The notes: a model not told the origin generated them from the sequence alone. A DNA stretch of 64,000 nucleotides from Methanoregula sp. (GCA_028679075.1 JAJRCF010000009.1:22113-86112), one strand, 5' to 3'. Counted from the stretch's first letter, positions 9,034 to 17,184 are shown. Numbers and translations are program-made.

Positions 9034-9228
9034 ATGCACGACATCAAGGCCAGCAAGAAGATGGGGAATGACATTATGGTCTCCTTTGAGGTGGACGGGA
9101 AAAACCTGTTCGAGGCATTCAATTTCCAGGACCTCATCGATATGAAGATCAATGCATCCGACCTGCTTGACCGCCCCATGTCCTACCGGATCGACCAGGC
9201 GGCGCACAAGATTGTGTCGAAGAAGTAA
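9034..9228 (+). CDS. small hypothetical protein, 64 aa
   Basis: Not recognised as a named family. It is a short soluble protein with an alternating hydrophobic/charged pattern (MVSFEVDGKNLFEAFNF, then IDMKINASDLL), a basic tail and no Cys or membrane segment. The codon use matches neighbouring real genes, the start is an ATG with an AT-rich TATA-like stretch (about 8984-8996) upstream, and no longer frame competes on this strand. It stands alone between the 5TM receptor gene and the redox operon, whose promoter begins just after it. Confidence 0.65.
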   Translation: MHDIKASKKMGNDIMVSFEVDGKNLFEAFNFQDLIDMKINASDLLDRPMSYRIDQAAHKIVSKK

Positions 9229-9279
9229 TGCTCTTTTTTCTCCTGCACGGAAACGTTCTCTCCGATCCATTTGCACAAC

Positions 9280-9308
9280 ACATATAAGTGTATAAGCAAA
9301 CACTTATA
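9280..9308 (+). promoter_or_regulatory. TATA box and palindromic operator of the redox operon
   Basis: A perfect inverted repeat with half-sites TATAAGTGT (9283-9291) and ACACTTATA (9300-9308) has an 8-base spacer. The left half overlaps the TATA element CATATAAG. The ATG at 9317 is about 30 bases after the TATA box, so the transcript is probably leaderless. The site has the size and layout of ArsR-family operators, and the first gene encodes an ArsR domain, so self-regulation is the natural reading. Confidence 0.75.
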
Positions 9309-9316
9309 CAGAATCC

Positions 9317-10207
9317 ATGGACCCGTACGATAAGGATGAAGAATGCACACGCCTCCGCGAGATCGTCCCCGCAATGGCCGGGACGTTCAAAGCGCTTGGC
9401 GACCTCACCCGGCTCCAGATCATCTACCTGCTCTCGACCGACACGAGCGGCACCCTTGGTGTTTCCGAACTTGCAGCCCGGCTTAAGATCTCGCAGCCGG
9501 CAGTTTCGCAGCACTTAAAGACGCTGAAGACCGAGGGGCTTGTCGAGTCCCGCCGCGAAGGATTCTATATCTATTACACCGTCAACCGCGAACGGATGGT
9601 GGAGTTCCGGAAACATTTCGAGCTGATGTCCGGGACCGTGATGGCGAACTGCAACCGGGAGATGCTGCGGAGAACCGACCAGGGCAGGAGCGTCCGGGCC
9701 TGTGTCATCTACTATTCGTACTCCGGGATCACACGGAGGATTGCGGAAGGGATCCGGAACGCGAGCGGGTGCGACCTCATCGAAGTCCGGACAAAGACGA
9801 CCTACACCAACTTCACCGCCTATACGACCGGTGTACTCCGTTCCCGTAAGGGTGCCTGCGACGCGATCGAGCCGGACGAGATCGATGTATCGCAGTATGA
9901 CCTCCTGATCATCGGCAGCCCGGTCTGGGCATGGAAGCCGTCGCCCGCCATCAATGCGGCGGTGAAAGCCCTCCGCGGCTGCGAAGGCAAGATGGCTGTG
10001 GTCTTCACCACCTGCTCCACCCATCCGGGCGAGGCACTGCCGATCATCAGCAGGGCGCTGGAGAAACGCGGGGTTACGGTCATGGCCGGGATCAGCATGG
10101 ATGCAGAGGACACGAAGAACCCGGATGCGGGAGGCGAGATCCTCCGGCAGATCATCGCGGCTGACCCGCTCAGGGGTATGGATGAAGGAACAACAAACAG
10201 GACGTGA
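9317..10207 (+). CDS. ArsR-family regulator fused to a flavodoxin domain
   Basis: 296 aa in one open frame. Residues about 15-100 are an ArsR winged helix: ALGDLTRLQIIYLL, then SELAARLKISQPAVSQHLKTL as recognition helix, and a YYTVN wing. Residues about 125-285 are a flavodoxin-like domain: the loop YYSYSGITRRIAEGI fits FMN phosphate binding, followed by IIGSPVWAWKPSPAI and VVFTTCSTHPGEAL. The ArsR metal motif ELCVCDL is absent, so a metal trigger is unlikely. A flavin- or redox-sensing repressor is the inference. The gene leads a seven-gene operon and has a palindromic operator over its own promoter. The flavodoxin half is a clear paralogue of the next gene's product, suggesting tandem duplication. 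Confidence 0.9.
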   Translation: MDPYDKDEECTRLREIVPAMAGTFKALGDLTRLQIIYLLSTDTSGTLGVSELAARLKISQPAVSQHLKTLKTEGLVESRREGFYIYYTVNRERMVEFRKHFELMSGTVMANCNREMLRRTDQGRSVRACVIYYSYSGITRRIAEGIRNASGCDLIEVRTKTTYTNFTAYTTGVLRSRKGACDAIEPDEIDVSQYDLLIIGSPVWAWKPSPAINAAVKALRGCEGKMAVVFTTCSTHPGEALPIISRALEKRGVTVMAGISMDAEDTKNPDAGGEILRQIIAADPLRGMDEGTTNRT

Positions 10208-10211
10208 GACC

Positions 10212-10697
10212 ATGAAGACAAGTATTATTTACAACTCGTATTCCGGGAATACCCGGGGGATAGCAGAACAGATCCGGAAGAGCTGCGGTGGCGAGCTCAT
10301 TGAGGTGAAGTCACTCGAGTACTCATCCCGGCTAACGGCATACACGATCGGGTGTTACCGTGCCATGAAAGAAGAGCGTGACCGGATCGAACCTGCCATT
10401 ATCGATGTCTCCGGGTCAGACGTTGTCGTGATTGGCACGCCCGTCTGGGCGAAGAAAGCAACCACGGCCATCAACGGGGCGATTGCAGCATTGCAGGGAT
10501 GTTCGGGAAAACGGGCAGTACTGTATGCAACCTGCGGGAATGCAGCCGGCGATACCCTCCCGATCCTGGCCCGGGCGCTTGAAGCAAAGGGCATGACGGT
10601 TACCGGACAGTTTGTCTTTACCCGGCAGGACCTCCGTGATGATAAGAAAGTGGAGGCACTGGCAGAGTGTGCGAACCAGACAGGACGTGCGTTATGA
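10212..10697 (+). CDS. flavodoxin family protein
   Basis: 161 aa. Starts with MKTSIIYNSYSGNTRGIAEQI, a flavodoxin phosphate-binding loop, then VVVIGTPVWAKKATTAINGAI and VLYATCGNAAGDTLPI. It is similar along its whole length to the C-terminal domain of the preceding ArsR fusion. It is a soluble FMN electron carrier or flavoprotein of about the usual length. The ATG at 10212 is four bases past the preceding stop; its own stop overlaps the next start as ATGA, so translation is coupled. Electron partners are likely the ferredoxin proteins encoded next (inference). Confidence 0.88.
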   Translation: MKTSIIYNSYSGNTRGIAEQIRKSCGGELIEVKSLEYSSRLTAYTIGCYRAMKEERDRIEPAIIDVSGSDVVVIGTPVWAKKATTAINGAIAALQGCSGKRAVLYATCGNAAGDTLPILARALEAKGMTVTGQFVFTRQDLRDDKKVEALAECANQTGRAL

Positions 10698-11497
10698 AGA
10701 CTGTTATCTATTATTTCACCGGCACCGGCAACTCGCTTGCCGCTGCAAAAAAGATCGCCGCAGTGCTGGGGGACTGCGAGCTCGTACCGATTGCGTCGCT
10801 GAAGGATACTACCGGGGATATTGTCCCGGCAGCTGATCGTATCGGTATCGTTGCCCCGGTCTACTTCTGCGGGCTCCCCCTCCTCGTGGCATCGTTTGCA
10901 GAGCGCCTGGATCCTGCGGCGGCAAAGTACCTCTTCTGTATCATGACCCATGGCGGGGGCGGTGAGTCTGCGCCACTCCGGCAACTCGACAGCATATTGC
11001 GGAAATGCCACGGGAGGGGGCTCGATGCGGGATTCGGAGTGGCCATGCCCGGTAATTACATCCTGATGTACGAATCCCCCTCGGGGATGAAACGGCAGGA
11101 GATCTTACAAAAGGCGGATGACGAGGTCGCGAGGATAGCGGGGGCGGTCAGCCAGTGCGAAAAACGCACCCTGCCCTCCTCGCTTATCGGCCGGGTACTC
11201 CATGCGCTTGCGTACCCGTGGTTTGTTTCCCATGCCCATACCAGCGACAAAAAATTCACGGTCACGGACAAGTGCACGGCCTGCGGGACCTGCGTTGCCA
11301 TATGCCCGGCAAAAAATATCGAACTGATAAATGGAAAACCGGTCTGGAAACACCGCTGCGAGCTTTGCTGCGGCTGCATTCACACGTGCCCGGTGCAGGC
11401 CATCCAGGCCGGTAAGAAGACTGAAAACCGGGCACGGTACCTGAACCCGGAAATAAAAGTAGCGGACTTGAAAGCCCGGCACGGGGAGTCCCCCTGA
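10694..11497 (+). CDS. EFR1-type flavodoxin-ferredoxin protein
   Basis: 267 aa. The N-terminal flavodoxin-like domain begins YYFTGTGNSLAAAKKI, the signature of EFR1-family ferrodoxins, and has VAPVYFCGLPLLV and MTHGGGG loops. The C-terminal part carries two 4Fe-4S motifs: CTACGTCVAICP and CELCCGCIHTCP. A single protein could thus pass electrons between FMN and two iron-sulfur clusters in the cytoplasm. The frame is open further upstream, but the ATG at 10694, overlapping the previous stop, is the coupled start. It probably serves as donor for the NapH-like or radical SAM proteins of the same operon (inference). Confidence 0.9.
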   Translation: MKTVIYYFTGTGNSLAAAKKIAAVLGDCELVPIASLKDTTGDIVPAADRIGIVAPVYFCGLPLLVASFAERLDPAAAKYLFCIMTHGGGGESAPLRQLDSILRKCHGRGLDAGFGVAMPGNYILMYESPSGMKRQEILQKADDEVARIAGAVSQCEKRTLPSSLIGRVLHALAYPWFVSHAHTSDKKFTVTDKCTACGTCVAICPAKNIELINGKPVWKHRCELCCGCIHTCPVQAIQAGKKTENRARYLNPEIKVADLKARHGESP

Positions 11498-11528
11498 TGA
11501 ACATTTTCCTGGATATGGGGAATTTACC

Positions 11529-12290
11529 ATGACAGAAACAAACGAACCCAACATGAATGTATCGTCGCGCCAGAACATCCGGAAATGGATCCTTGTCCTA
11601 TCATTCTTCCTCCTTCCGGTTACGCTCGCGTTCATCTCGCCCATTATCATCGTGATGGGAGCAGCGCAGGGTATTGCCACCGGCAGCATGCTCCTGATCA
11701 TCGCAAACTTCATCCTCTCCCTTGTCGTTGCCCGGCTCTGGTGCGGCTGGCTCTGCCCGATGGGCGCATGGCAGGAGATCTGTTCGCCGCTCGTTAAGCA
11801 CACCGTGCAGGACGGCTGGCGCAACGCGATCAAGTACGGCGTCAGTGCACTCTGGCTTGCCCTGCTCGCGTACCTCTTCATCAGCGCCGGGGGGATCCGT
11901 GCCATTGATCCCTTCTTCGCCATGGAGAACGGCCTTGCGATCAACTCCCTTCCAACCCTCGTCGTGGTCGCGGTGATCTTCGCGATCATGTTCATCGTTG
12001 CCTACCTCGCAGGACGGCGCGGGTTCTGTCATATGTTCTGCCCGGTTGCCCCCCTCCTGGTCGTCGGCCGGAAGATACGGAACAGCTTCCGCTGGCCGGC
12101 GCTTCAGCTCTCCGCTGACTCTTCCCTCTGCATTGACTGCAAAAAGTGCTCGAAGCAATGCCCGATGGGCCTTGACGTGAACGGCATGGTCCGGAAGGGA
12201 GAGATGGAGAACCCTGACTGCATCCTCTGTGCGAGTTGCGCCGATGCCTGCCCGAAAGGTGCGATCGCGTACGGATGGAATAAGAACTGA
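11529..12290 (+). CDS. NapH-like membrane polyferredoxin
   Basis: 253 aa. Four or so membrane helices lie between residues 20 and 165. Two membrane-edge Cys pairs, WCGWLCPMG (Cys72/76) and GFCHMFCPVAP (Cys167/171), are typical of the NapH/NosR/CcoG superfamily. The C-terminus has two 4Fe-4S motifs, CIDCKKCSKQCP (201-211) and CILCASCADACP (231-241). Such proteins move electrons between the membrane and soluble carriers; in this operon the carriers would be the flavodoxins and EFR1 protein. It follows the previous gene by 31 bases. The terminal acceptor or donor cannot be read from sequence. Confidence 0.9.
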   Translation: MTETNEPNMNVSSRQNIRKWILVLSFFLLPVTLAFISPIIIVMGAAQGIATGSMLLIIANFILSLVVARLWCGWLCPMGAWQEICSPLVKHTVQDGWRNAIKYGVSALWLALLAYLFISAGGIRAIDPFFAMENGLAINSLPTLVVVAVIFAIMFIVAYLAGRRGFCHMFCPVAPLLVVGRKIRNSFRWPALQLSADSSLCIDCKKCSKQCPMGLDVNGMVRKGEMENPDCILCASCADACPKGAIAYGWNKN

Positions 12291-12307
12291 ACCCGGAGAG
12301 AACTGAC

Positions 12308-12916
12308 ATGGACGGGATTGGCACCGGAAGGAAAATCCTCGATGATGTATCTGACCGGATCATTGCGATCACTTCGCGCCGCTCTATGCTCATCGCCCTT
12401 GCCGGGCTCCTCATCACCGGTGCTCTCGTCAATGGCCGGCCATTCGGCGTTGCAGAACTCAAATCGATCACGGGTGGTGTGGGTATCCTTGACATGGAAG
12501 TATTATACACGCCGGACCAGGCGTACGCGTTCCTTGCTGCGATGGGGGAAGCCGGCCGGTCGTTCGAGCTGACCCGGATCATCCCCCTTGACCTGCTTGT
12601 CCCGTTCTTCTACGCGCTCTTCCTCTCGACATTCATCACCTGGCTCCTGCACAGGTGGCTCCCTGCTGAGAGCAGGTGGTACCGGCTCAACGTTATCCCC
12701 GTAATCGGGGCACTCTTCGATTACCTGGAGAACATCGGGATCATCGCGATGCTGCTTGTCTGGCCTGCAGAGATGTATAGTGTTGCGCAAATTACCATGG
12801 CGGCCACGCTTCTCAAGTTCGGGTTCAGTGTGCTTGCCGGTATTATCGTTATTGCGGCTGTGGCCGGCTGGGTTTTTATGATAATCAGAAGCCGTTATGG
12901 CAGGAGTCCGGCGTAA
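12308..12916 (+). CDS. multi-pass membrane protein of unknown function
   Basis: 202 aa with four hydrophobic segments (about 25-45, 90-112, 130-155 and 165-192) and a charged N-terminus. No Cys clusters, His pairs for haem, or named motif are visible; an SRR pair precedes the first helix and RSRYGRSPA ends the protein. I do not recognise the family. It starts 17 bases after the polyferredoxin gene and runs into the radical SAM gene, so it belongs to the redox operon and may anchor or couple the NapH-like protein to a quinone-like carrier or substrate (speculative). Confidence 0.75.
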   Translation: MDGIGTGRKILDDVSDRIIAITSRRSMLIALAGLLITGALVNGRPFGVAELKSITGGVGILDMEVLYTPDQAYAFLAAMGEAGRSFELTRIIPLDLLVPFFYALFLSTFITWLLHRWLPAESRWYRLNVIPVIGALFDYLENIGIIAMLLVWPAEMYSVAQITMAATLLKFGFSVLAGIIVIAAVAGWVFMIIRSRYGRSPA

Positions 12917-12934
12917 TAACCGGGACAGGTGTGT

Positions 12935-14020
12935 ATGGAAGAGAACAACCGCCGGTACCGCGAGACCTTCGATACAACGATCGGGGAGACCATCAGCCAG
13001 GCGATCCGGATCATCGCGTCCGATACGGCGCTCGTCATCCCCGGTACGGTCATCCTCCATCACCAGCGGAAGGCGGCGGACGTGCGGAAGAAGCACGAGG
13101 TGGGCGGGCTTCTCGTCCCGCCGGTGATCATTGCCAGCATCACCTCCCGCTGCAACCTCGCGTGCGCCGGCTGCTACATGCACGGGCGCCATGAGAAGCC
13201 CGTACCGGAGATGGACCCGGCAACGCTTGCCTCAGTTGCCGACCAGGCAACGGAACTCGGGGTCTCGGTCTTCGTTATTGCCGGTGGCGAACCGCTCGTC
13301 AGGCAGGACGAGATCTTCCGGATTGCAAAAGCCCATCCCGCGATCCTCTTCCCGGTCTTCACGAACGGGCTCCTCATTGACGACGCGGTTGCCGAAACGA
13401 TCACATCGTGCCGGAATCTCGTCCCCATCATCAGCTTCGAAGGGTTCCGCGAGGACACAGACTCGCGCCGGGGGGACGGGGTGTATGACCGGCTGCTTGC
13501 GATTTGCGCCCGGCTGAAACGCCGGAATATCTTCTTCGGCTGTTCGGTCACGACCACACGGGAGAATTTTTCCAGCGTCACGGACGAGTCGTTCATCCGG
13601 CAGATGACCGGTGCCGGCGCCCGGGTCTTCACGTTTGTCGAGTACGTGCCCATGGAGCCCGGCACGGAGGACCTCGTCCTCACCCACGAGCAGAAAAAGG
13701 TCCTCCAGGTTGTCCTGTCGGATTTCAACCGGAAATTCCCGGCACTCTTTATCGGTTTCCCCGGCGATGAGGATGCGTACGGCGGTTGCCTTGCGGCGGG
13801 TCGGGGCTTCGTGCATGTCAGCCCGGCCGGGGACCTTGAGCCATGCCCCGCGGCGCCGTACTCGGATGCAAATCTTACGAAGATACCGCTCAAAGAGGCG
13901 CTCGCCTCCCGGGTGCTTGAGCGGATCCGCGAGGCGCCGGATGTCCTTACGGAAACGAGCGGCGGTTGTGCGCTCCGGGCGAACCGGGCGTGGGTGCAGG
14001 AGATCATGGGCCGTCAATAA
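12935..14020 (+). CDS. radical SAM protein
   Basis: About 361 aa. The 4Fe-4S/SAM motif CNLACAGC lies at residues 73-80, followed by a TIM-barrel pattern with GGEP (SAM amine contact) and VFTNGLL. Near the C-terminus a SPASM-like half-motif is seen: HVSPAGDLEPCPAAPYSD. The final stretch GGCALRANRAW has one more Cys. The substrate is unknown; the architecture resembles radical SAM enzymes acting on peptides or cofactors more than sulfur-inserting ones. GTG at 12929 is an alternative start; ATG at 12935 has AGGT upstream. It would need low-potential electrons, plausibly from the flavodoxins and EFR1 protein of the operon. Confidence 0.88.
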   Translation: MEENNRRYRETFDTTIGETISQAIRIIASDTALVIPGTVILHHQRKAADVRKKHEVGGLLVPPVIIASITSRCNLACAGCYMHGRHEKPVPEMDPATLASVADQATELGVSVFVIAGGEPLVRQDEIFRIAKAHPAILFPVFTNGLLIDDAVAETITSCRNLVPIISFEGFREDTDSRRGDGVYDRLLAICARLKRRNIFFGCSVTTTRENFSSVTDESFIRQMTGAGARVFTFVEYVPMEPGTEDLVLTHEQKKVLQVVLSDFNRKFPALFIGFPGDEDAYGGCLAAGRGFVHVSPAGDLEPCPAAPYSDANLTKIPLKEALASRVLERIREAPDVLTETSGGCALRANRAWVQEIMGRQ

Positions 14021-14035
14021 TATTGGGAGAAAAAA

Positions 14036-14554
14036 ATGGAAACAAACGGAAATGAACAGAAAGACCCGCGTGCGATGAAATCTCTCGTGGTCGTGTTCTC
14101 TTATCATCACAGGAATACGGAGAAGATCGCACACGCCATCGCAAACGTATTGGGTGCTGAAGTAAAAACGCCCCGGCAGGTCCGGCCCGAAGAGATCGCG
14201 GAGTATGACCTCATAGGCTTCGGCTCAGGGATTTATGGCGCAACATTCCATGCATCCGTCCTTGACCTTGCCGACCGGCTCCCCGCCGCTGCGGGAAAAA
14301 ACGCCTTCCTCTTCTCAACGTACGGGGCCCCGGCAGTTTTTGTGGACAGGAAATTTGTGGAGAATAATCACCGGCAGATCCGGGAGACGCTGCTGGCGAA
14401 AGGGTACACGATAACCGGTGAATTTGGTTGTGCAGGTCTCAACACGAACAGTTTCCTGAAATATTTCGGGGGCCTCAATAAGGGCAGACCTGATGCGGAA
14501 GACCTCCGGCATGCGGAAGCGTTTGCCCGGAACATGAAAACAAAAGTTGCGTGA
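14036..14554 (+). CDS. flavodoxin, last gene of the redox operon
   Basis: 172 aa. LVVVFSYHHRNTEKIAHAI is a flavodoxin-type nucleotide loop, then DLIGFGSGIYGATFHASVLD and AFLFSTYGAP. It is only distantly similar to the two flavodoxin domains at the head of the operon, so it is not a recent copy. GGGAG sits seven bases before the ATG at 14036, 15 bases after the radical SAM stop. It is a probable soluble FMN electron carrier for the radical SAM or polyferredoxin step. An internal Met at residue 14 is an alternative start. Confidence 0.88.
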   Translation: METNGNEQKDPRAMKSLVVVFSYHHRNTEKIAHAIANVLGAEVKTPRQVRPEEIAEYDLIGFGSGIYGATFHASVLDLADRLPAAAGKNAFLFSTYGAPAVFVDRKFVENNHRQIRETLLAKGYTITGEFGCAGLNTNSFLKYFGGLNKGRPDAEDLRHAEAFARNMKTKVA

Positions 14555-14655
14555 AACAATTTTTTTTATTTTCAAAAAAATTCCGGAATTTTTTCCGGAT
14601 TTTCTCATTACATTAAAAAAAAATTTCAAAATTTTTTTCTTTTTTCTTTTACACT
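14555..14655 (+). terminator. T-rich terminator region after the redox operon
   Basis: Immediately after the last stop there are several oligo-T runs (eight Ts near 14561, six near 14589, seven near 14632) and a short AAATTCCGGAATTT hairpin. Archaeal termination relies on T-rich stretches, so this likely ends the operon. Confidence 0.6.
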
Positions 14656-15057
14656 AAATGGTACAGCCTCACCAGCAGATTCGGTATACCGGGTATACAA
14701 CCGCTCTTCCGTCGTGGAGTGAAATCCTCGCATTTCGCGTATTTTGCCAAAATACGGCATTATAGTCTCCCGTTTTGACCCCCGGATCCGGGGGCCGCTA
14801 TGGGGTCTGGAACGGCTTTTTCCAAAAAAACAGGCTGGAGTCCGTGGCAGATCAACAGAAACGCAATAAATACGTCCTCCCGGATTCCCTCTATAATCAG
14901 CCATTACGGCGAACGGAGCAGAATCCTTCGGTTCCCGGCAAACCTGGAAATGAATTAGTGCCTCTGAACCGGGCCCCGATAGTACAGGAAAGGAAATCGG
15001 AGCCCGTATGGGGCTTATTTTTCATATTTCCGACCGTGAGGGAGGAGGTATGATTGA

Positions 15058-15078
15058 GAAGATACCACAGGTATCTTC
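15058..15078. promoter_or_regulatory. perfect 9-3-9 palindrome upstream of uvrB
   Basis: Half-sites GAAGATACC and GGTATCTTC flank ACA. The core ATACCACAGGTAT is identical to that at 8062-8082 and points the same way relative to the downstream gene. It is about 140 bases before the uvrB TATA box and just after a GGAGGAGG-ATG, so it could be a DNA-binding site or an RNA hairpin. Confidence 0.5.
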
Positions 15079-15212
15079 GAGGGCAAATGGAGCAAAGTGG
15101 AGATCATGGAAGACCCGCTCCCTGCCGGGACCTTTCCCGGATGCCCGACAGGATTCTCCCCGTCGAACCCGGGGGCTGGCACCGGATCCTTTCACTTTCC
15201 TGCCGCATCCCG

Positions 15213-15226
15213 ATCCCTTTTAATAT
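15213..15226 (+). promoter_or_regulatory. TATA box of uvrB
   Basis: CCTTTTAATATCAC lies about 28 bases before the GTG at 15250, the spacing expected for a leaderless archaeal transcript. This supports GTG 15250 rather than the upstream in-frame ATG at 15097. Confidence 0.55.
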
Positions 15227-15249
15227 CACAGTCCGAGATCCTAAGCACC

Positions 15250-17184
15250 GTGACTGAATTCCAGCTCGTCTCCAGCTTCGCCCCGGCCGGCTCACAGCCT
15301 GAAGCGATCAGGGAGCTGATCAAGGGACTTGAACAGGACAAGCAGTACCAGACCCTGCTCGGTGTCACCGGCTCCGGCAAGACCTTCACGATGGCAAACG
15401 TGATCGCGGCAGTACAGAAACCCACGCTCGTGCTCGCCCATAATAAGACGCTCGCCGCCCAGCTCTACGCGGAGTTCTGCGACTTCTTCCCGAACAACCG
15501 TGTCGAGTACTTTGTCTCCTACTACGACTACTACCAGCCCGAGTCCTACATCCCGTCAAAGGACCAGTACATCGAGAAGGACTCCGCAATCAACCCCAAG
15601 ATCGAGCAGCTCCGGCTCTCGGCCACCGCCTCGCTCTCGCACCGTAAGGATGTGATCGTGGTTGCCTCGGTCTCCTGTATCTACGGCCTTGGCAACCCGG
15701 AGAACTACCGGAATATGGGCTTCGAGCTTGCGGTCGGCCAGAAGATCTCGCGAAACGAGATCATGAGCCGGCTCCTCGACATCCTGTTCGAGCGGAACGA
15801 CCTCGAACTGATGCCGGGCCGGTTCCGGGTCAAGGGCGACACCATCGACCTCATCCCCGGGTACTTCAACGATATCATCCGTATCGAACTGTTCGGGGAC
15901 GAGATCGAGCGCATCAGCGAGGTGGACAAGAACACCGGCGCCCGCAAGGAACAGATGAAATATTTCTTCGTGTACCCCGCCCGCCACTTCGTCACCCCGG
16001 AGGGCGCGAGGAAGACCGCGATTGCATCGATCCGGGAAGAACTTGACGAGGTGCTGCCCTCGCTCGGGCTGATCGAGGCGCACCGGCTCGAGCAGCGGAC
16101 CCGGTACGACCTCGACATGATCGAAGAGATTGGTTCCTGCAAGGGGATCGAGAACTATTCGCGGCATTTCGATGGCCGGAAGGCCGGTGAGAAACCGTAC
16201 TGCCTCCTCGACTATTTCCCGGACGATTTCCTGATGATCATTGACGAGAGCCACCAGATGATCCCGCAGCTCCACGGGATGTACAACGGTGACCGCTCGC
16301 GTAAGAAGTCACTGATTGACTATGGCTTCCGGCTCCCAAGCGCGTACGACAACCGTCCCTTAAAGTTCCACGAGTTCGAGCAGTACATGGGTAACGTGGT
16401 CTTCGTCTCGGCAACGCCCGGGGAGTACGAGCTGAAGAAGTCCGGAAAACCAGTTGAGCAGATCATCCGCCCCACCGGTCTTGTGGACCCGGAGGTCGGG
16501 GTCCGGCCCATCGAGGGGCAGATGGAAGATGTGATCCGCGAGGTGCAGGCCACGATCGCGAGGGGTGACCGCGTCCTCATCACCACGCTTACCAAGAAAC
16601 TCGCGGAGGAGCTTTCGGAGTTCCTGGCGAGCCGGAAGATCCGGACCCGGTACCTCCACTCCGAGATCCAGACGCTGGAGCGGAGCGAGATCATCCGCCA
16701 GCTCCGGCTTGGCAAGTTCGATGTGCTGGTCGGGATCAACCTTCTCCGCGAAGGCCTCGACATCCCCGAGGTCGGCTTCATCGGCATTCTCGATGCGGAC
16801 AAGGAAGGATTCCTCCGCGATGCGAGGAGCCTGATCCAGATCATCGGCAGGGCCGCACGGAATGTCAATGCGAAGGTCGTGCTCTATGCCGACAACATGA
16901 CCGATTCGATGAAGCGGGCGATTGCCGAGACGAAACGCCGGCGCACCCTGCAGGTCGCGTTCAACAAAAAGCACCACATCGTCCCGCAGACGATCATCAA
17001 GCCCGTCAAGGAGAAAGAGGTCGATGTTACCGACTCGAAGCACGTGCCGAAGACCGATATCCCGAACGTGATCATCGATCTTGAGAAGCAGATGCACGAT
17101 GCGGCCGAGAGCCTCGACTTTGAGAAAGCGATCGCGTTACGGGACCAGATTAAGAAACTGAACGAGCGGCTCGCCGGAAAGTGA
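15250..17184 (+). CDS. uvrB: excinuclease ABC subunit B
   Basis: 644 aa from GTG 15250. Walker A GVTGSGKT (38-45), the beta-hairpin YYDYYQPESYIP (about 92-103) that inserts into damaged DNA, DESH Walker B (about 331), the helicase motifs ending QIIGRAARN, and a C-terminal UVR domain (about 600-640) for UvrA/UvrC contact. It loads on damaged DNA and guides dual incision in bacterial-type nucleotide excision repair, which many methanogens carry. uvrA and uvrC are not in the window. The frame is open 51 codons further upstream but that sequence is not UvrB-like. Its last 130 bases are repeated at 19911-20042. Confidence 0.97.
   Translation: MTEFQLVSSFAPAGSQPEAIRELIKGLEQDKQYQTLLGVTGSGKTFTMANVIAAVQKPTLVLAHNKTLAAQLYAEFCDFFPNNRVEYFVSYYDYYQPESYIPSKDQYIEKDSAINPKIEQLRLSATASLSHRKDVIVVASVSCIYGLGNPENYRNMGFELAVGQKISRNEIMSRLLDILFERNDLELMPGRFRVKGDTIDLIPGYFNDIIRIELFGDEIERISEVDKNTGARKEQMKYFFVYPARHFVTPEGARKTAIASIREELDEVLPSLGLIEAHRLEQRTRYDLDMIEEIGSCKGIENYSRHFDGRKAGEKPYCLLDYFPDDFLMIIDESHQMIPQLHGMYNGDRSRKKSLIDYGFRLPSAYDNRPLKFHEFEQYMGNVVFVSATPGEYELKKSGKPVEQIIRPTGLVDPEVGVRPIEGQMEDVIREVQATIARGDRVLITTLTKKLAEELSEFLASRKIRTRYLHSEIQTLERSEIIRQLRLGKFDVLVGINLLREGLDIPEVGFIGILDADKEGFLRDARSLIQIIGRAARNVNAKVVLYADNMTDSMKRAIAETKRRRTLQVAFNKKHHIVPQTIIKPVKEKEVDVTDSKHVPKTDIPNVIIDLEKQMHDAAESLDFEKAIALRDQIKKLNERLAGK

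Larger units (their letters stand above)
14656..15249. other. structured intergenic region before uvrB
   Basis: About 590 bases without a convincing gene. It holds a perfect inverted repeat CGTATTTT-GCC-AAAATACG (14738-14756), a 16-base palindrome CCCCCGGATCCGGGGG (about 14778-14793), GGTATACC/GGGTATAC repeats near 14685, and the palindrome at 15058-15078. A 57-codon frame (15050-15223) starts with ATG next to GGAGGAGG but its product is Pro/Arg-rich and unrecognised. The region may contain regulatory DNA or a non-coding RNA. Confidence 0.5.

Noticed and set aside
14626..14904. 92-codon reverse frame in the gap before uvrB
   Set aside because: Starts in palindrome-rich DNA, has a biased Arg/Ser composition and no ribosome site; not supported.
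15556..16275. 239-codon reverse frame inside uvrB
   Set aside because: Shadow of conserved UvrB sequence, with low-complexity Leu/Val/Asp-rich product typical of high-GC antisense frames.
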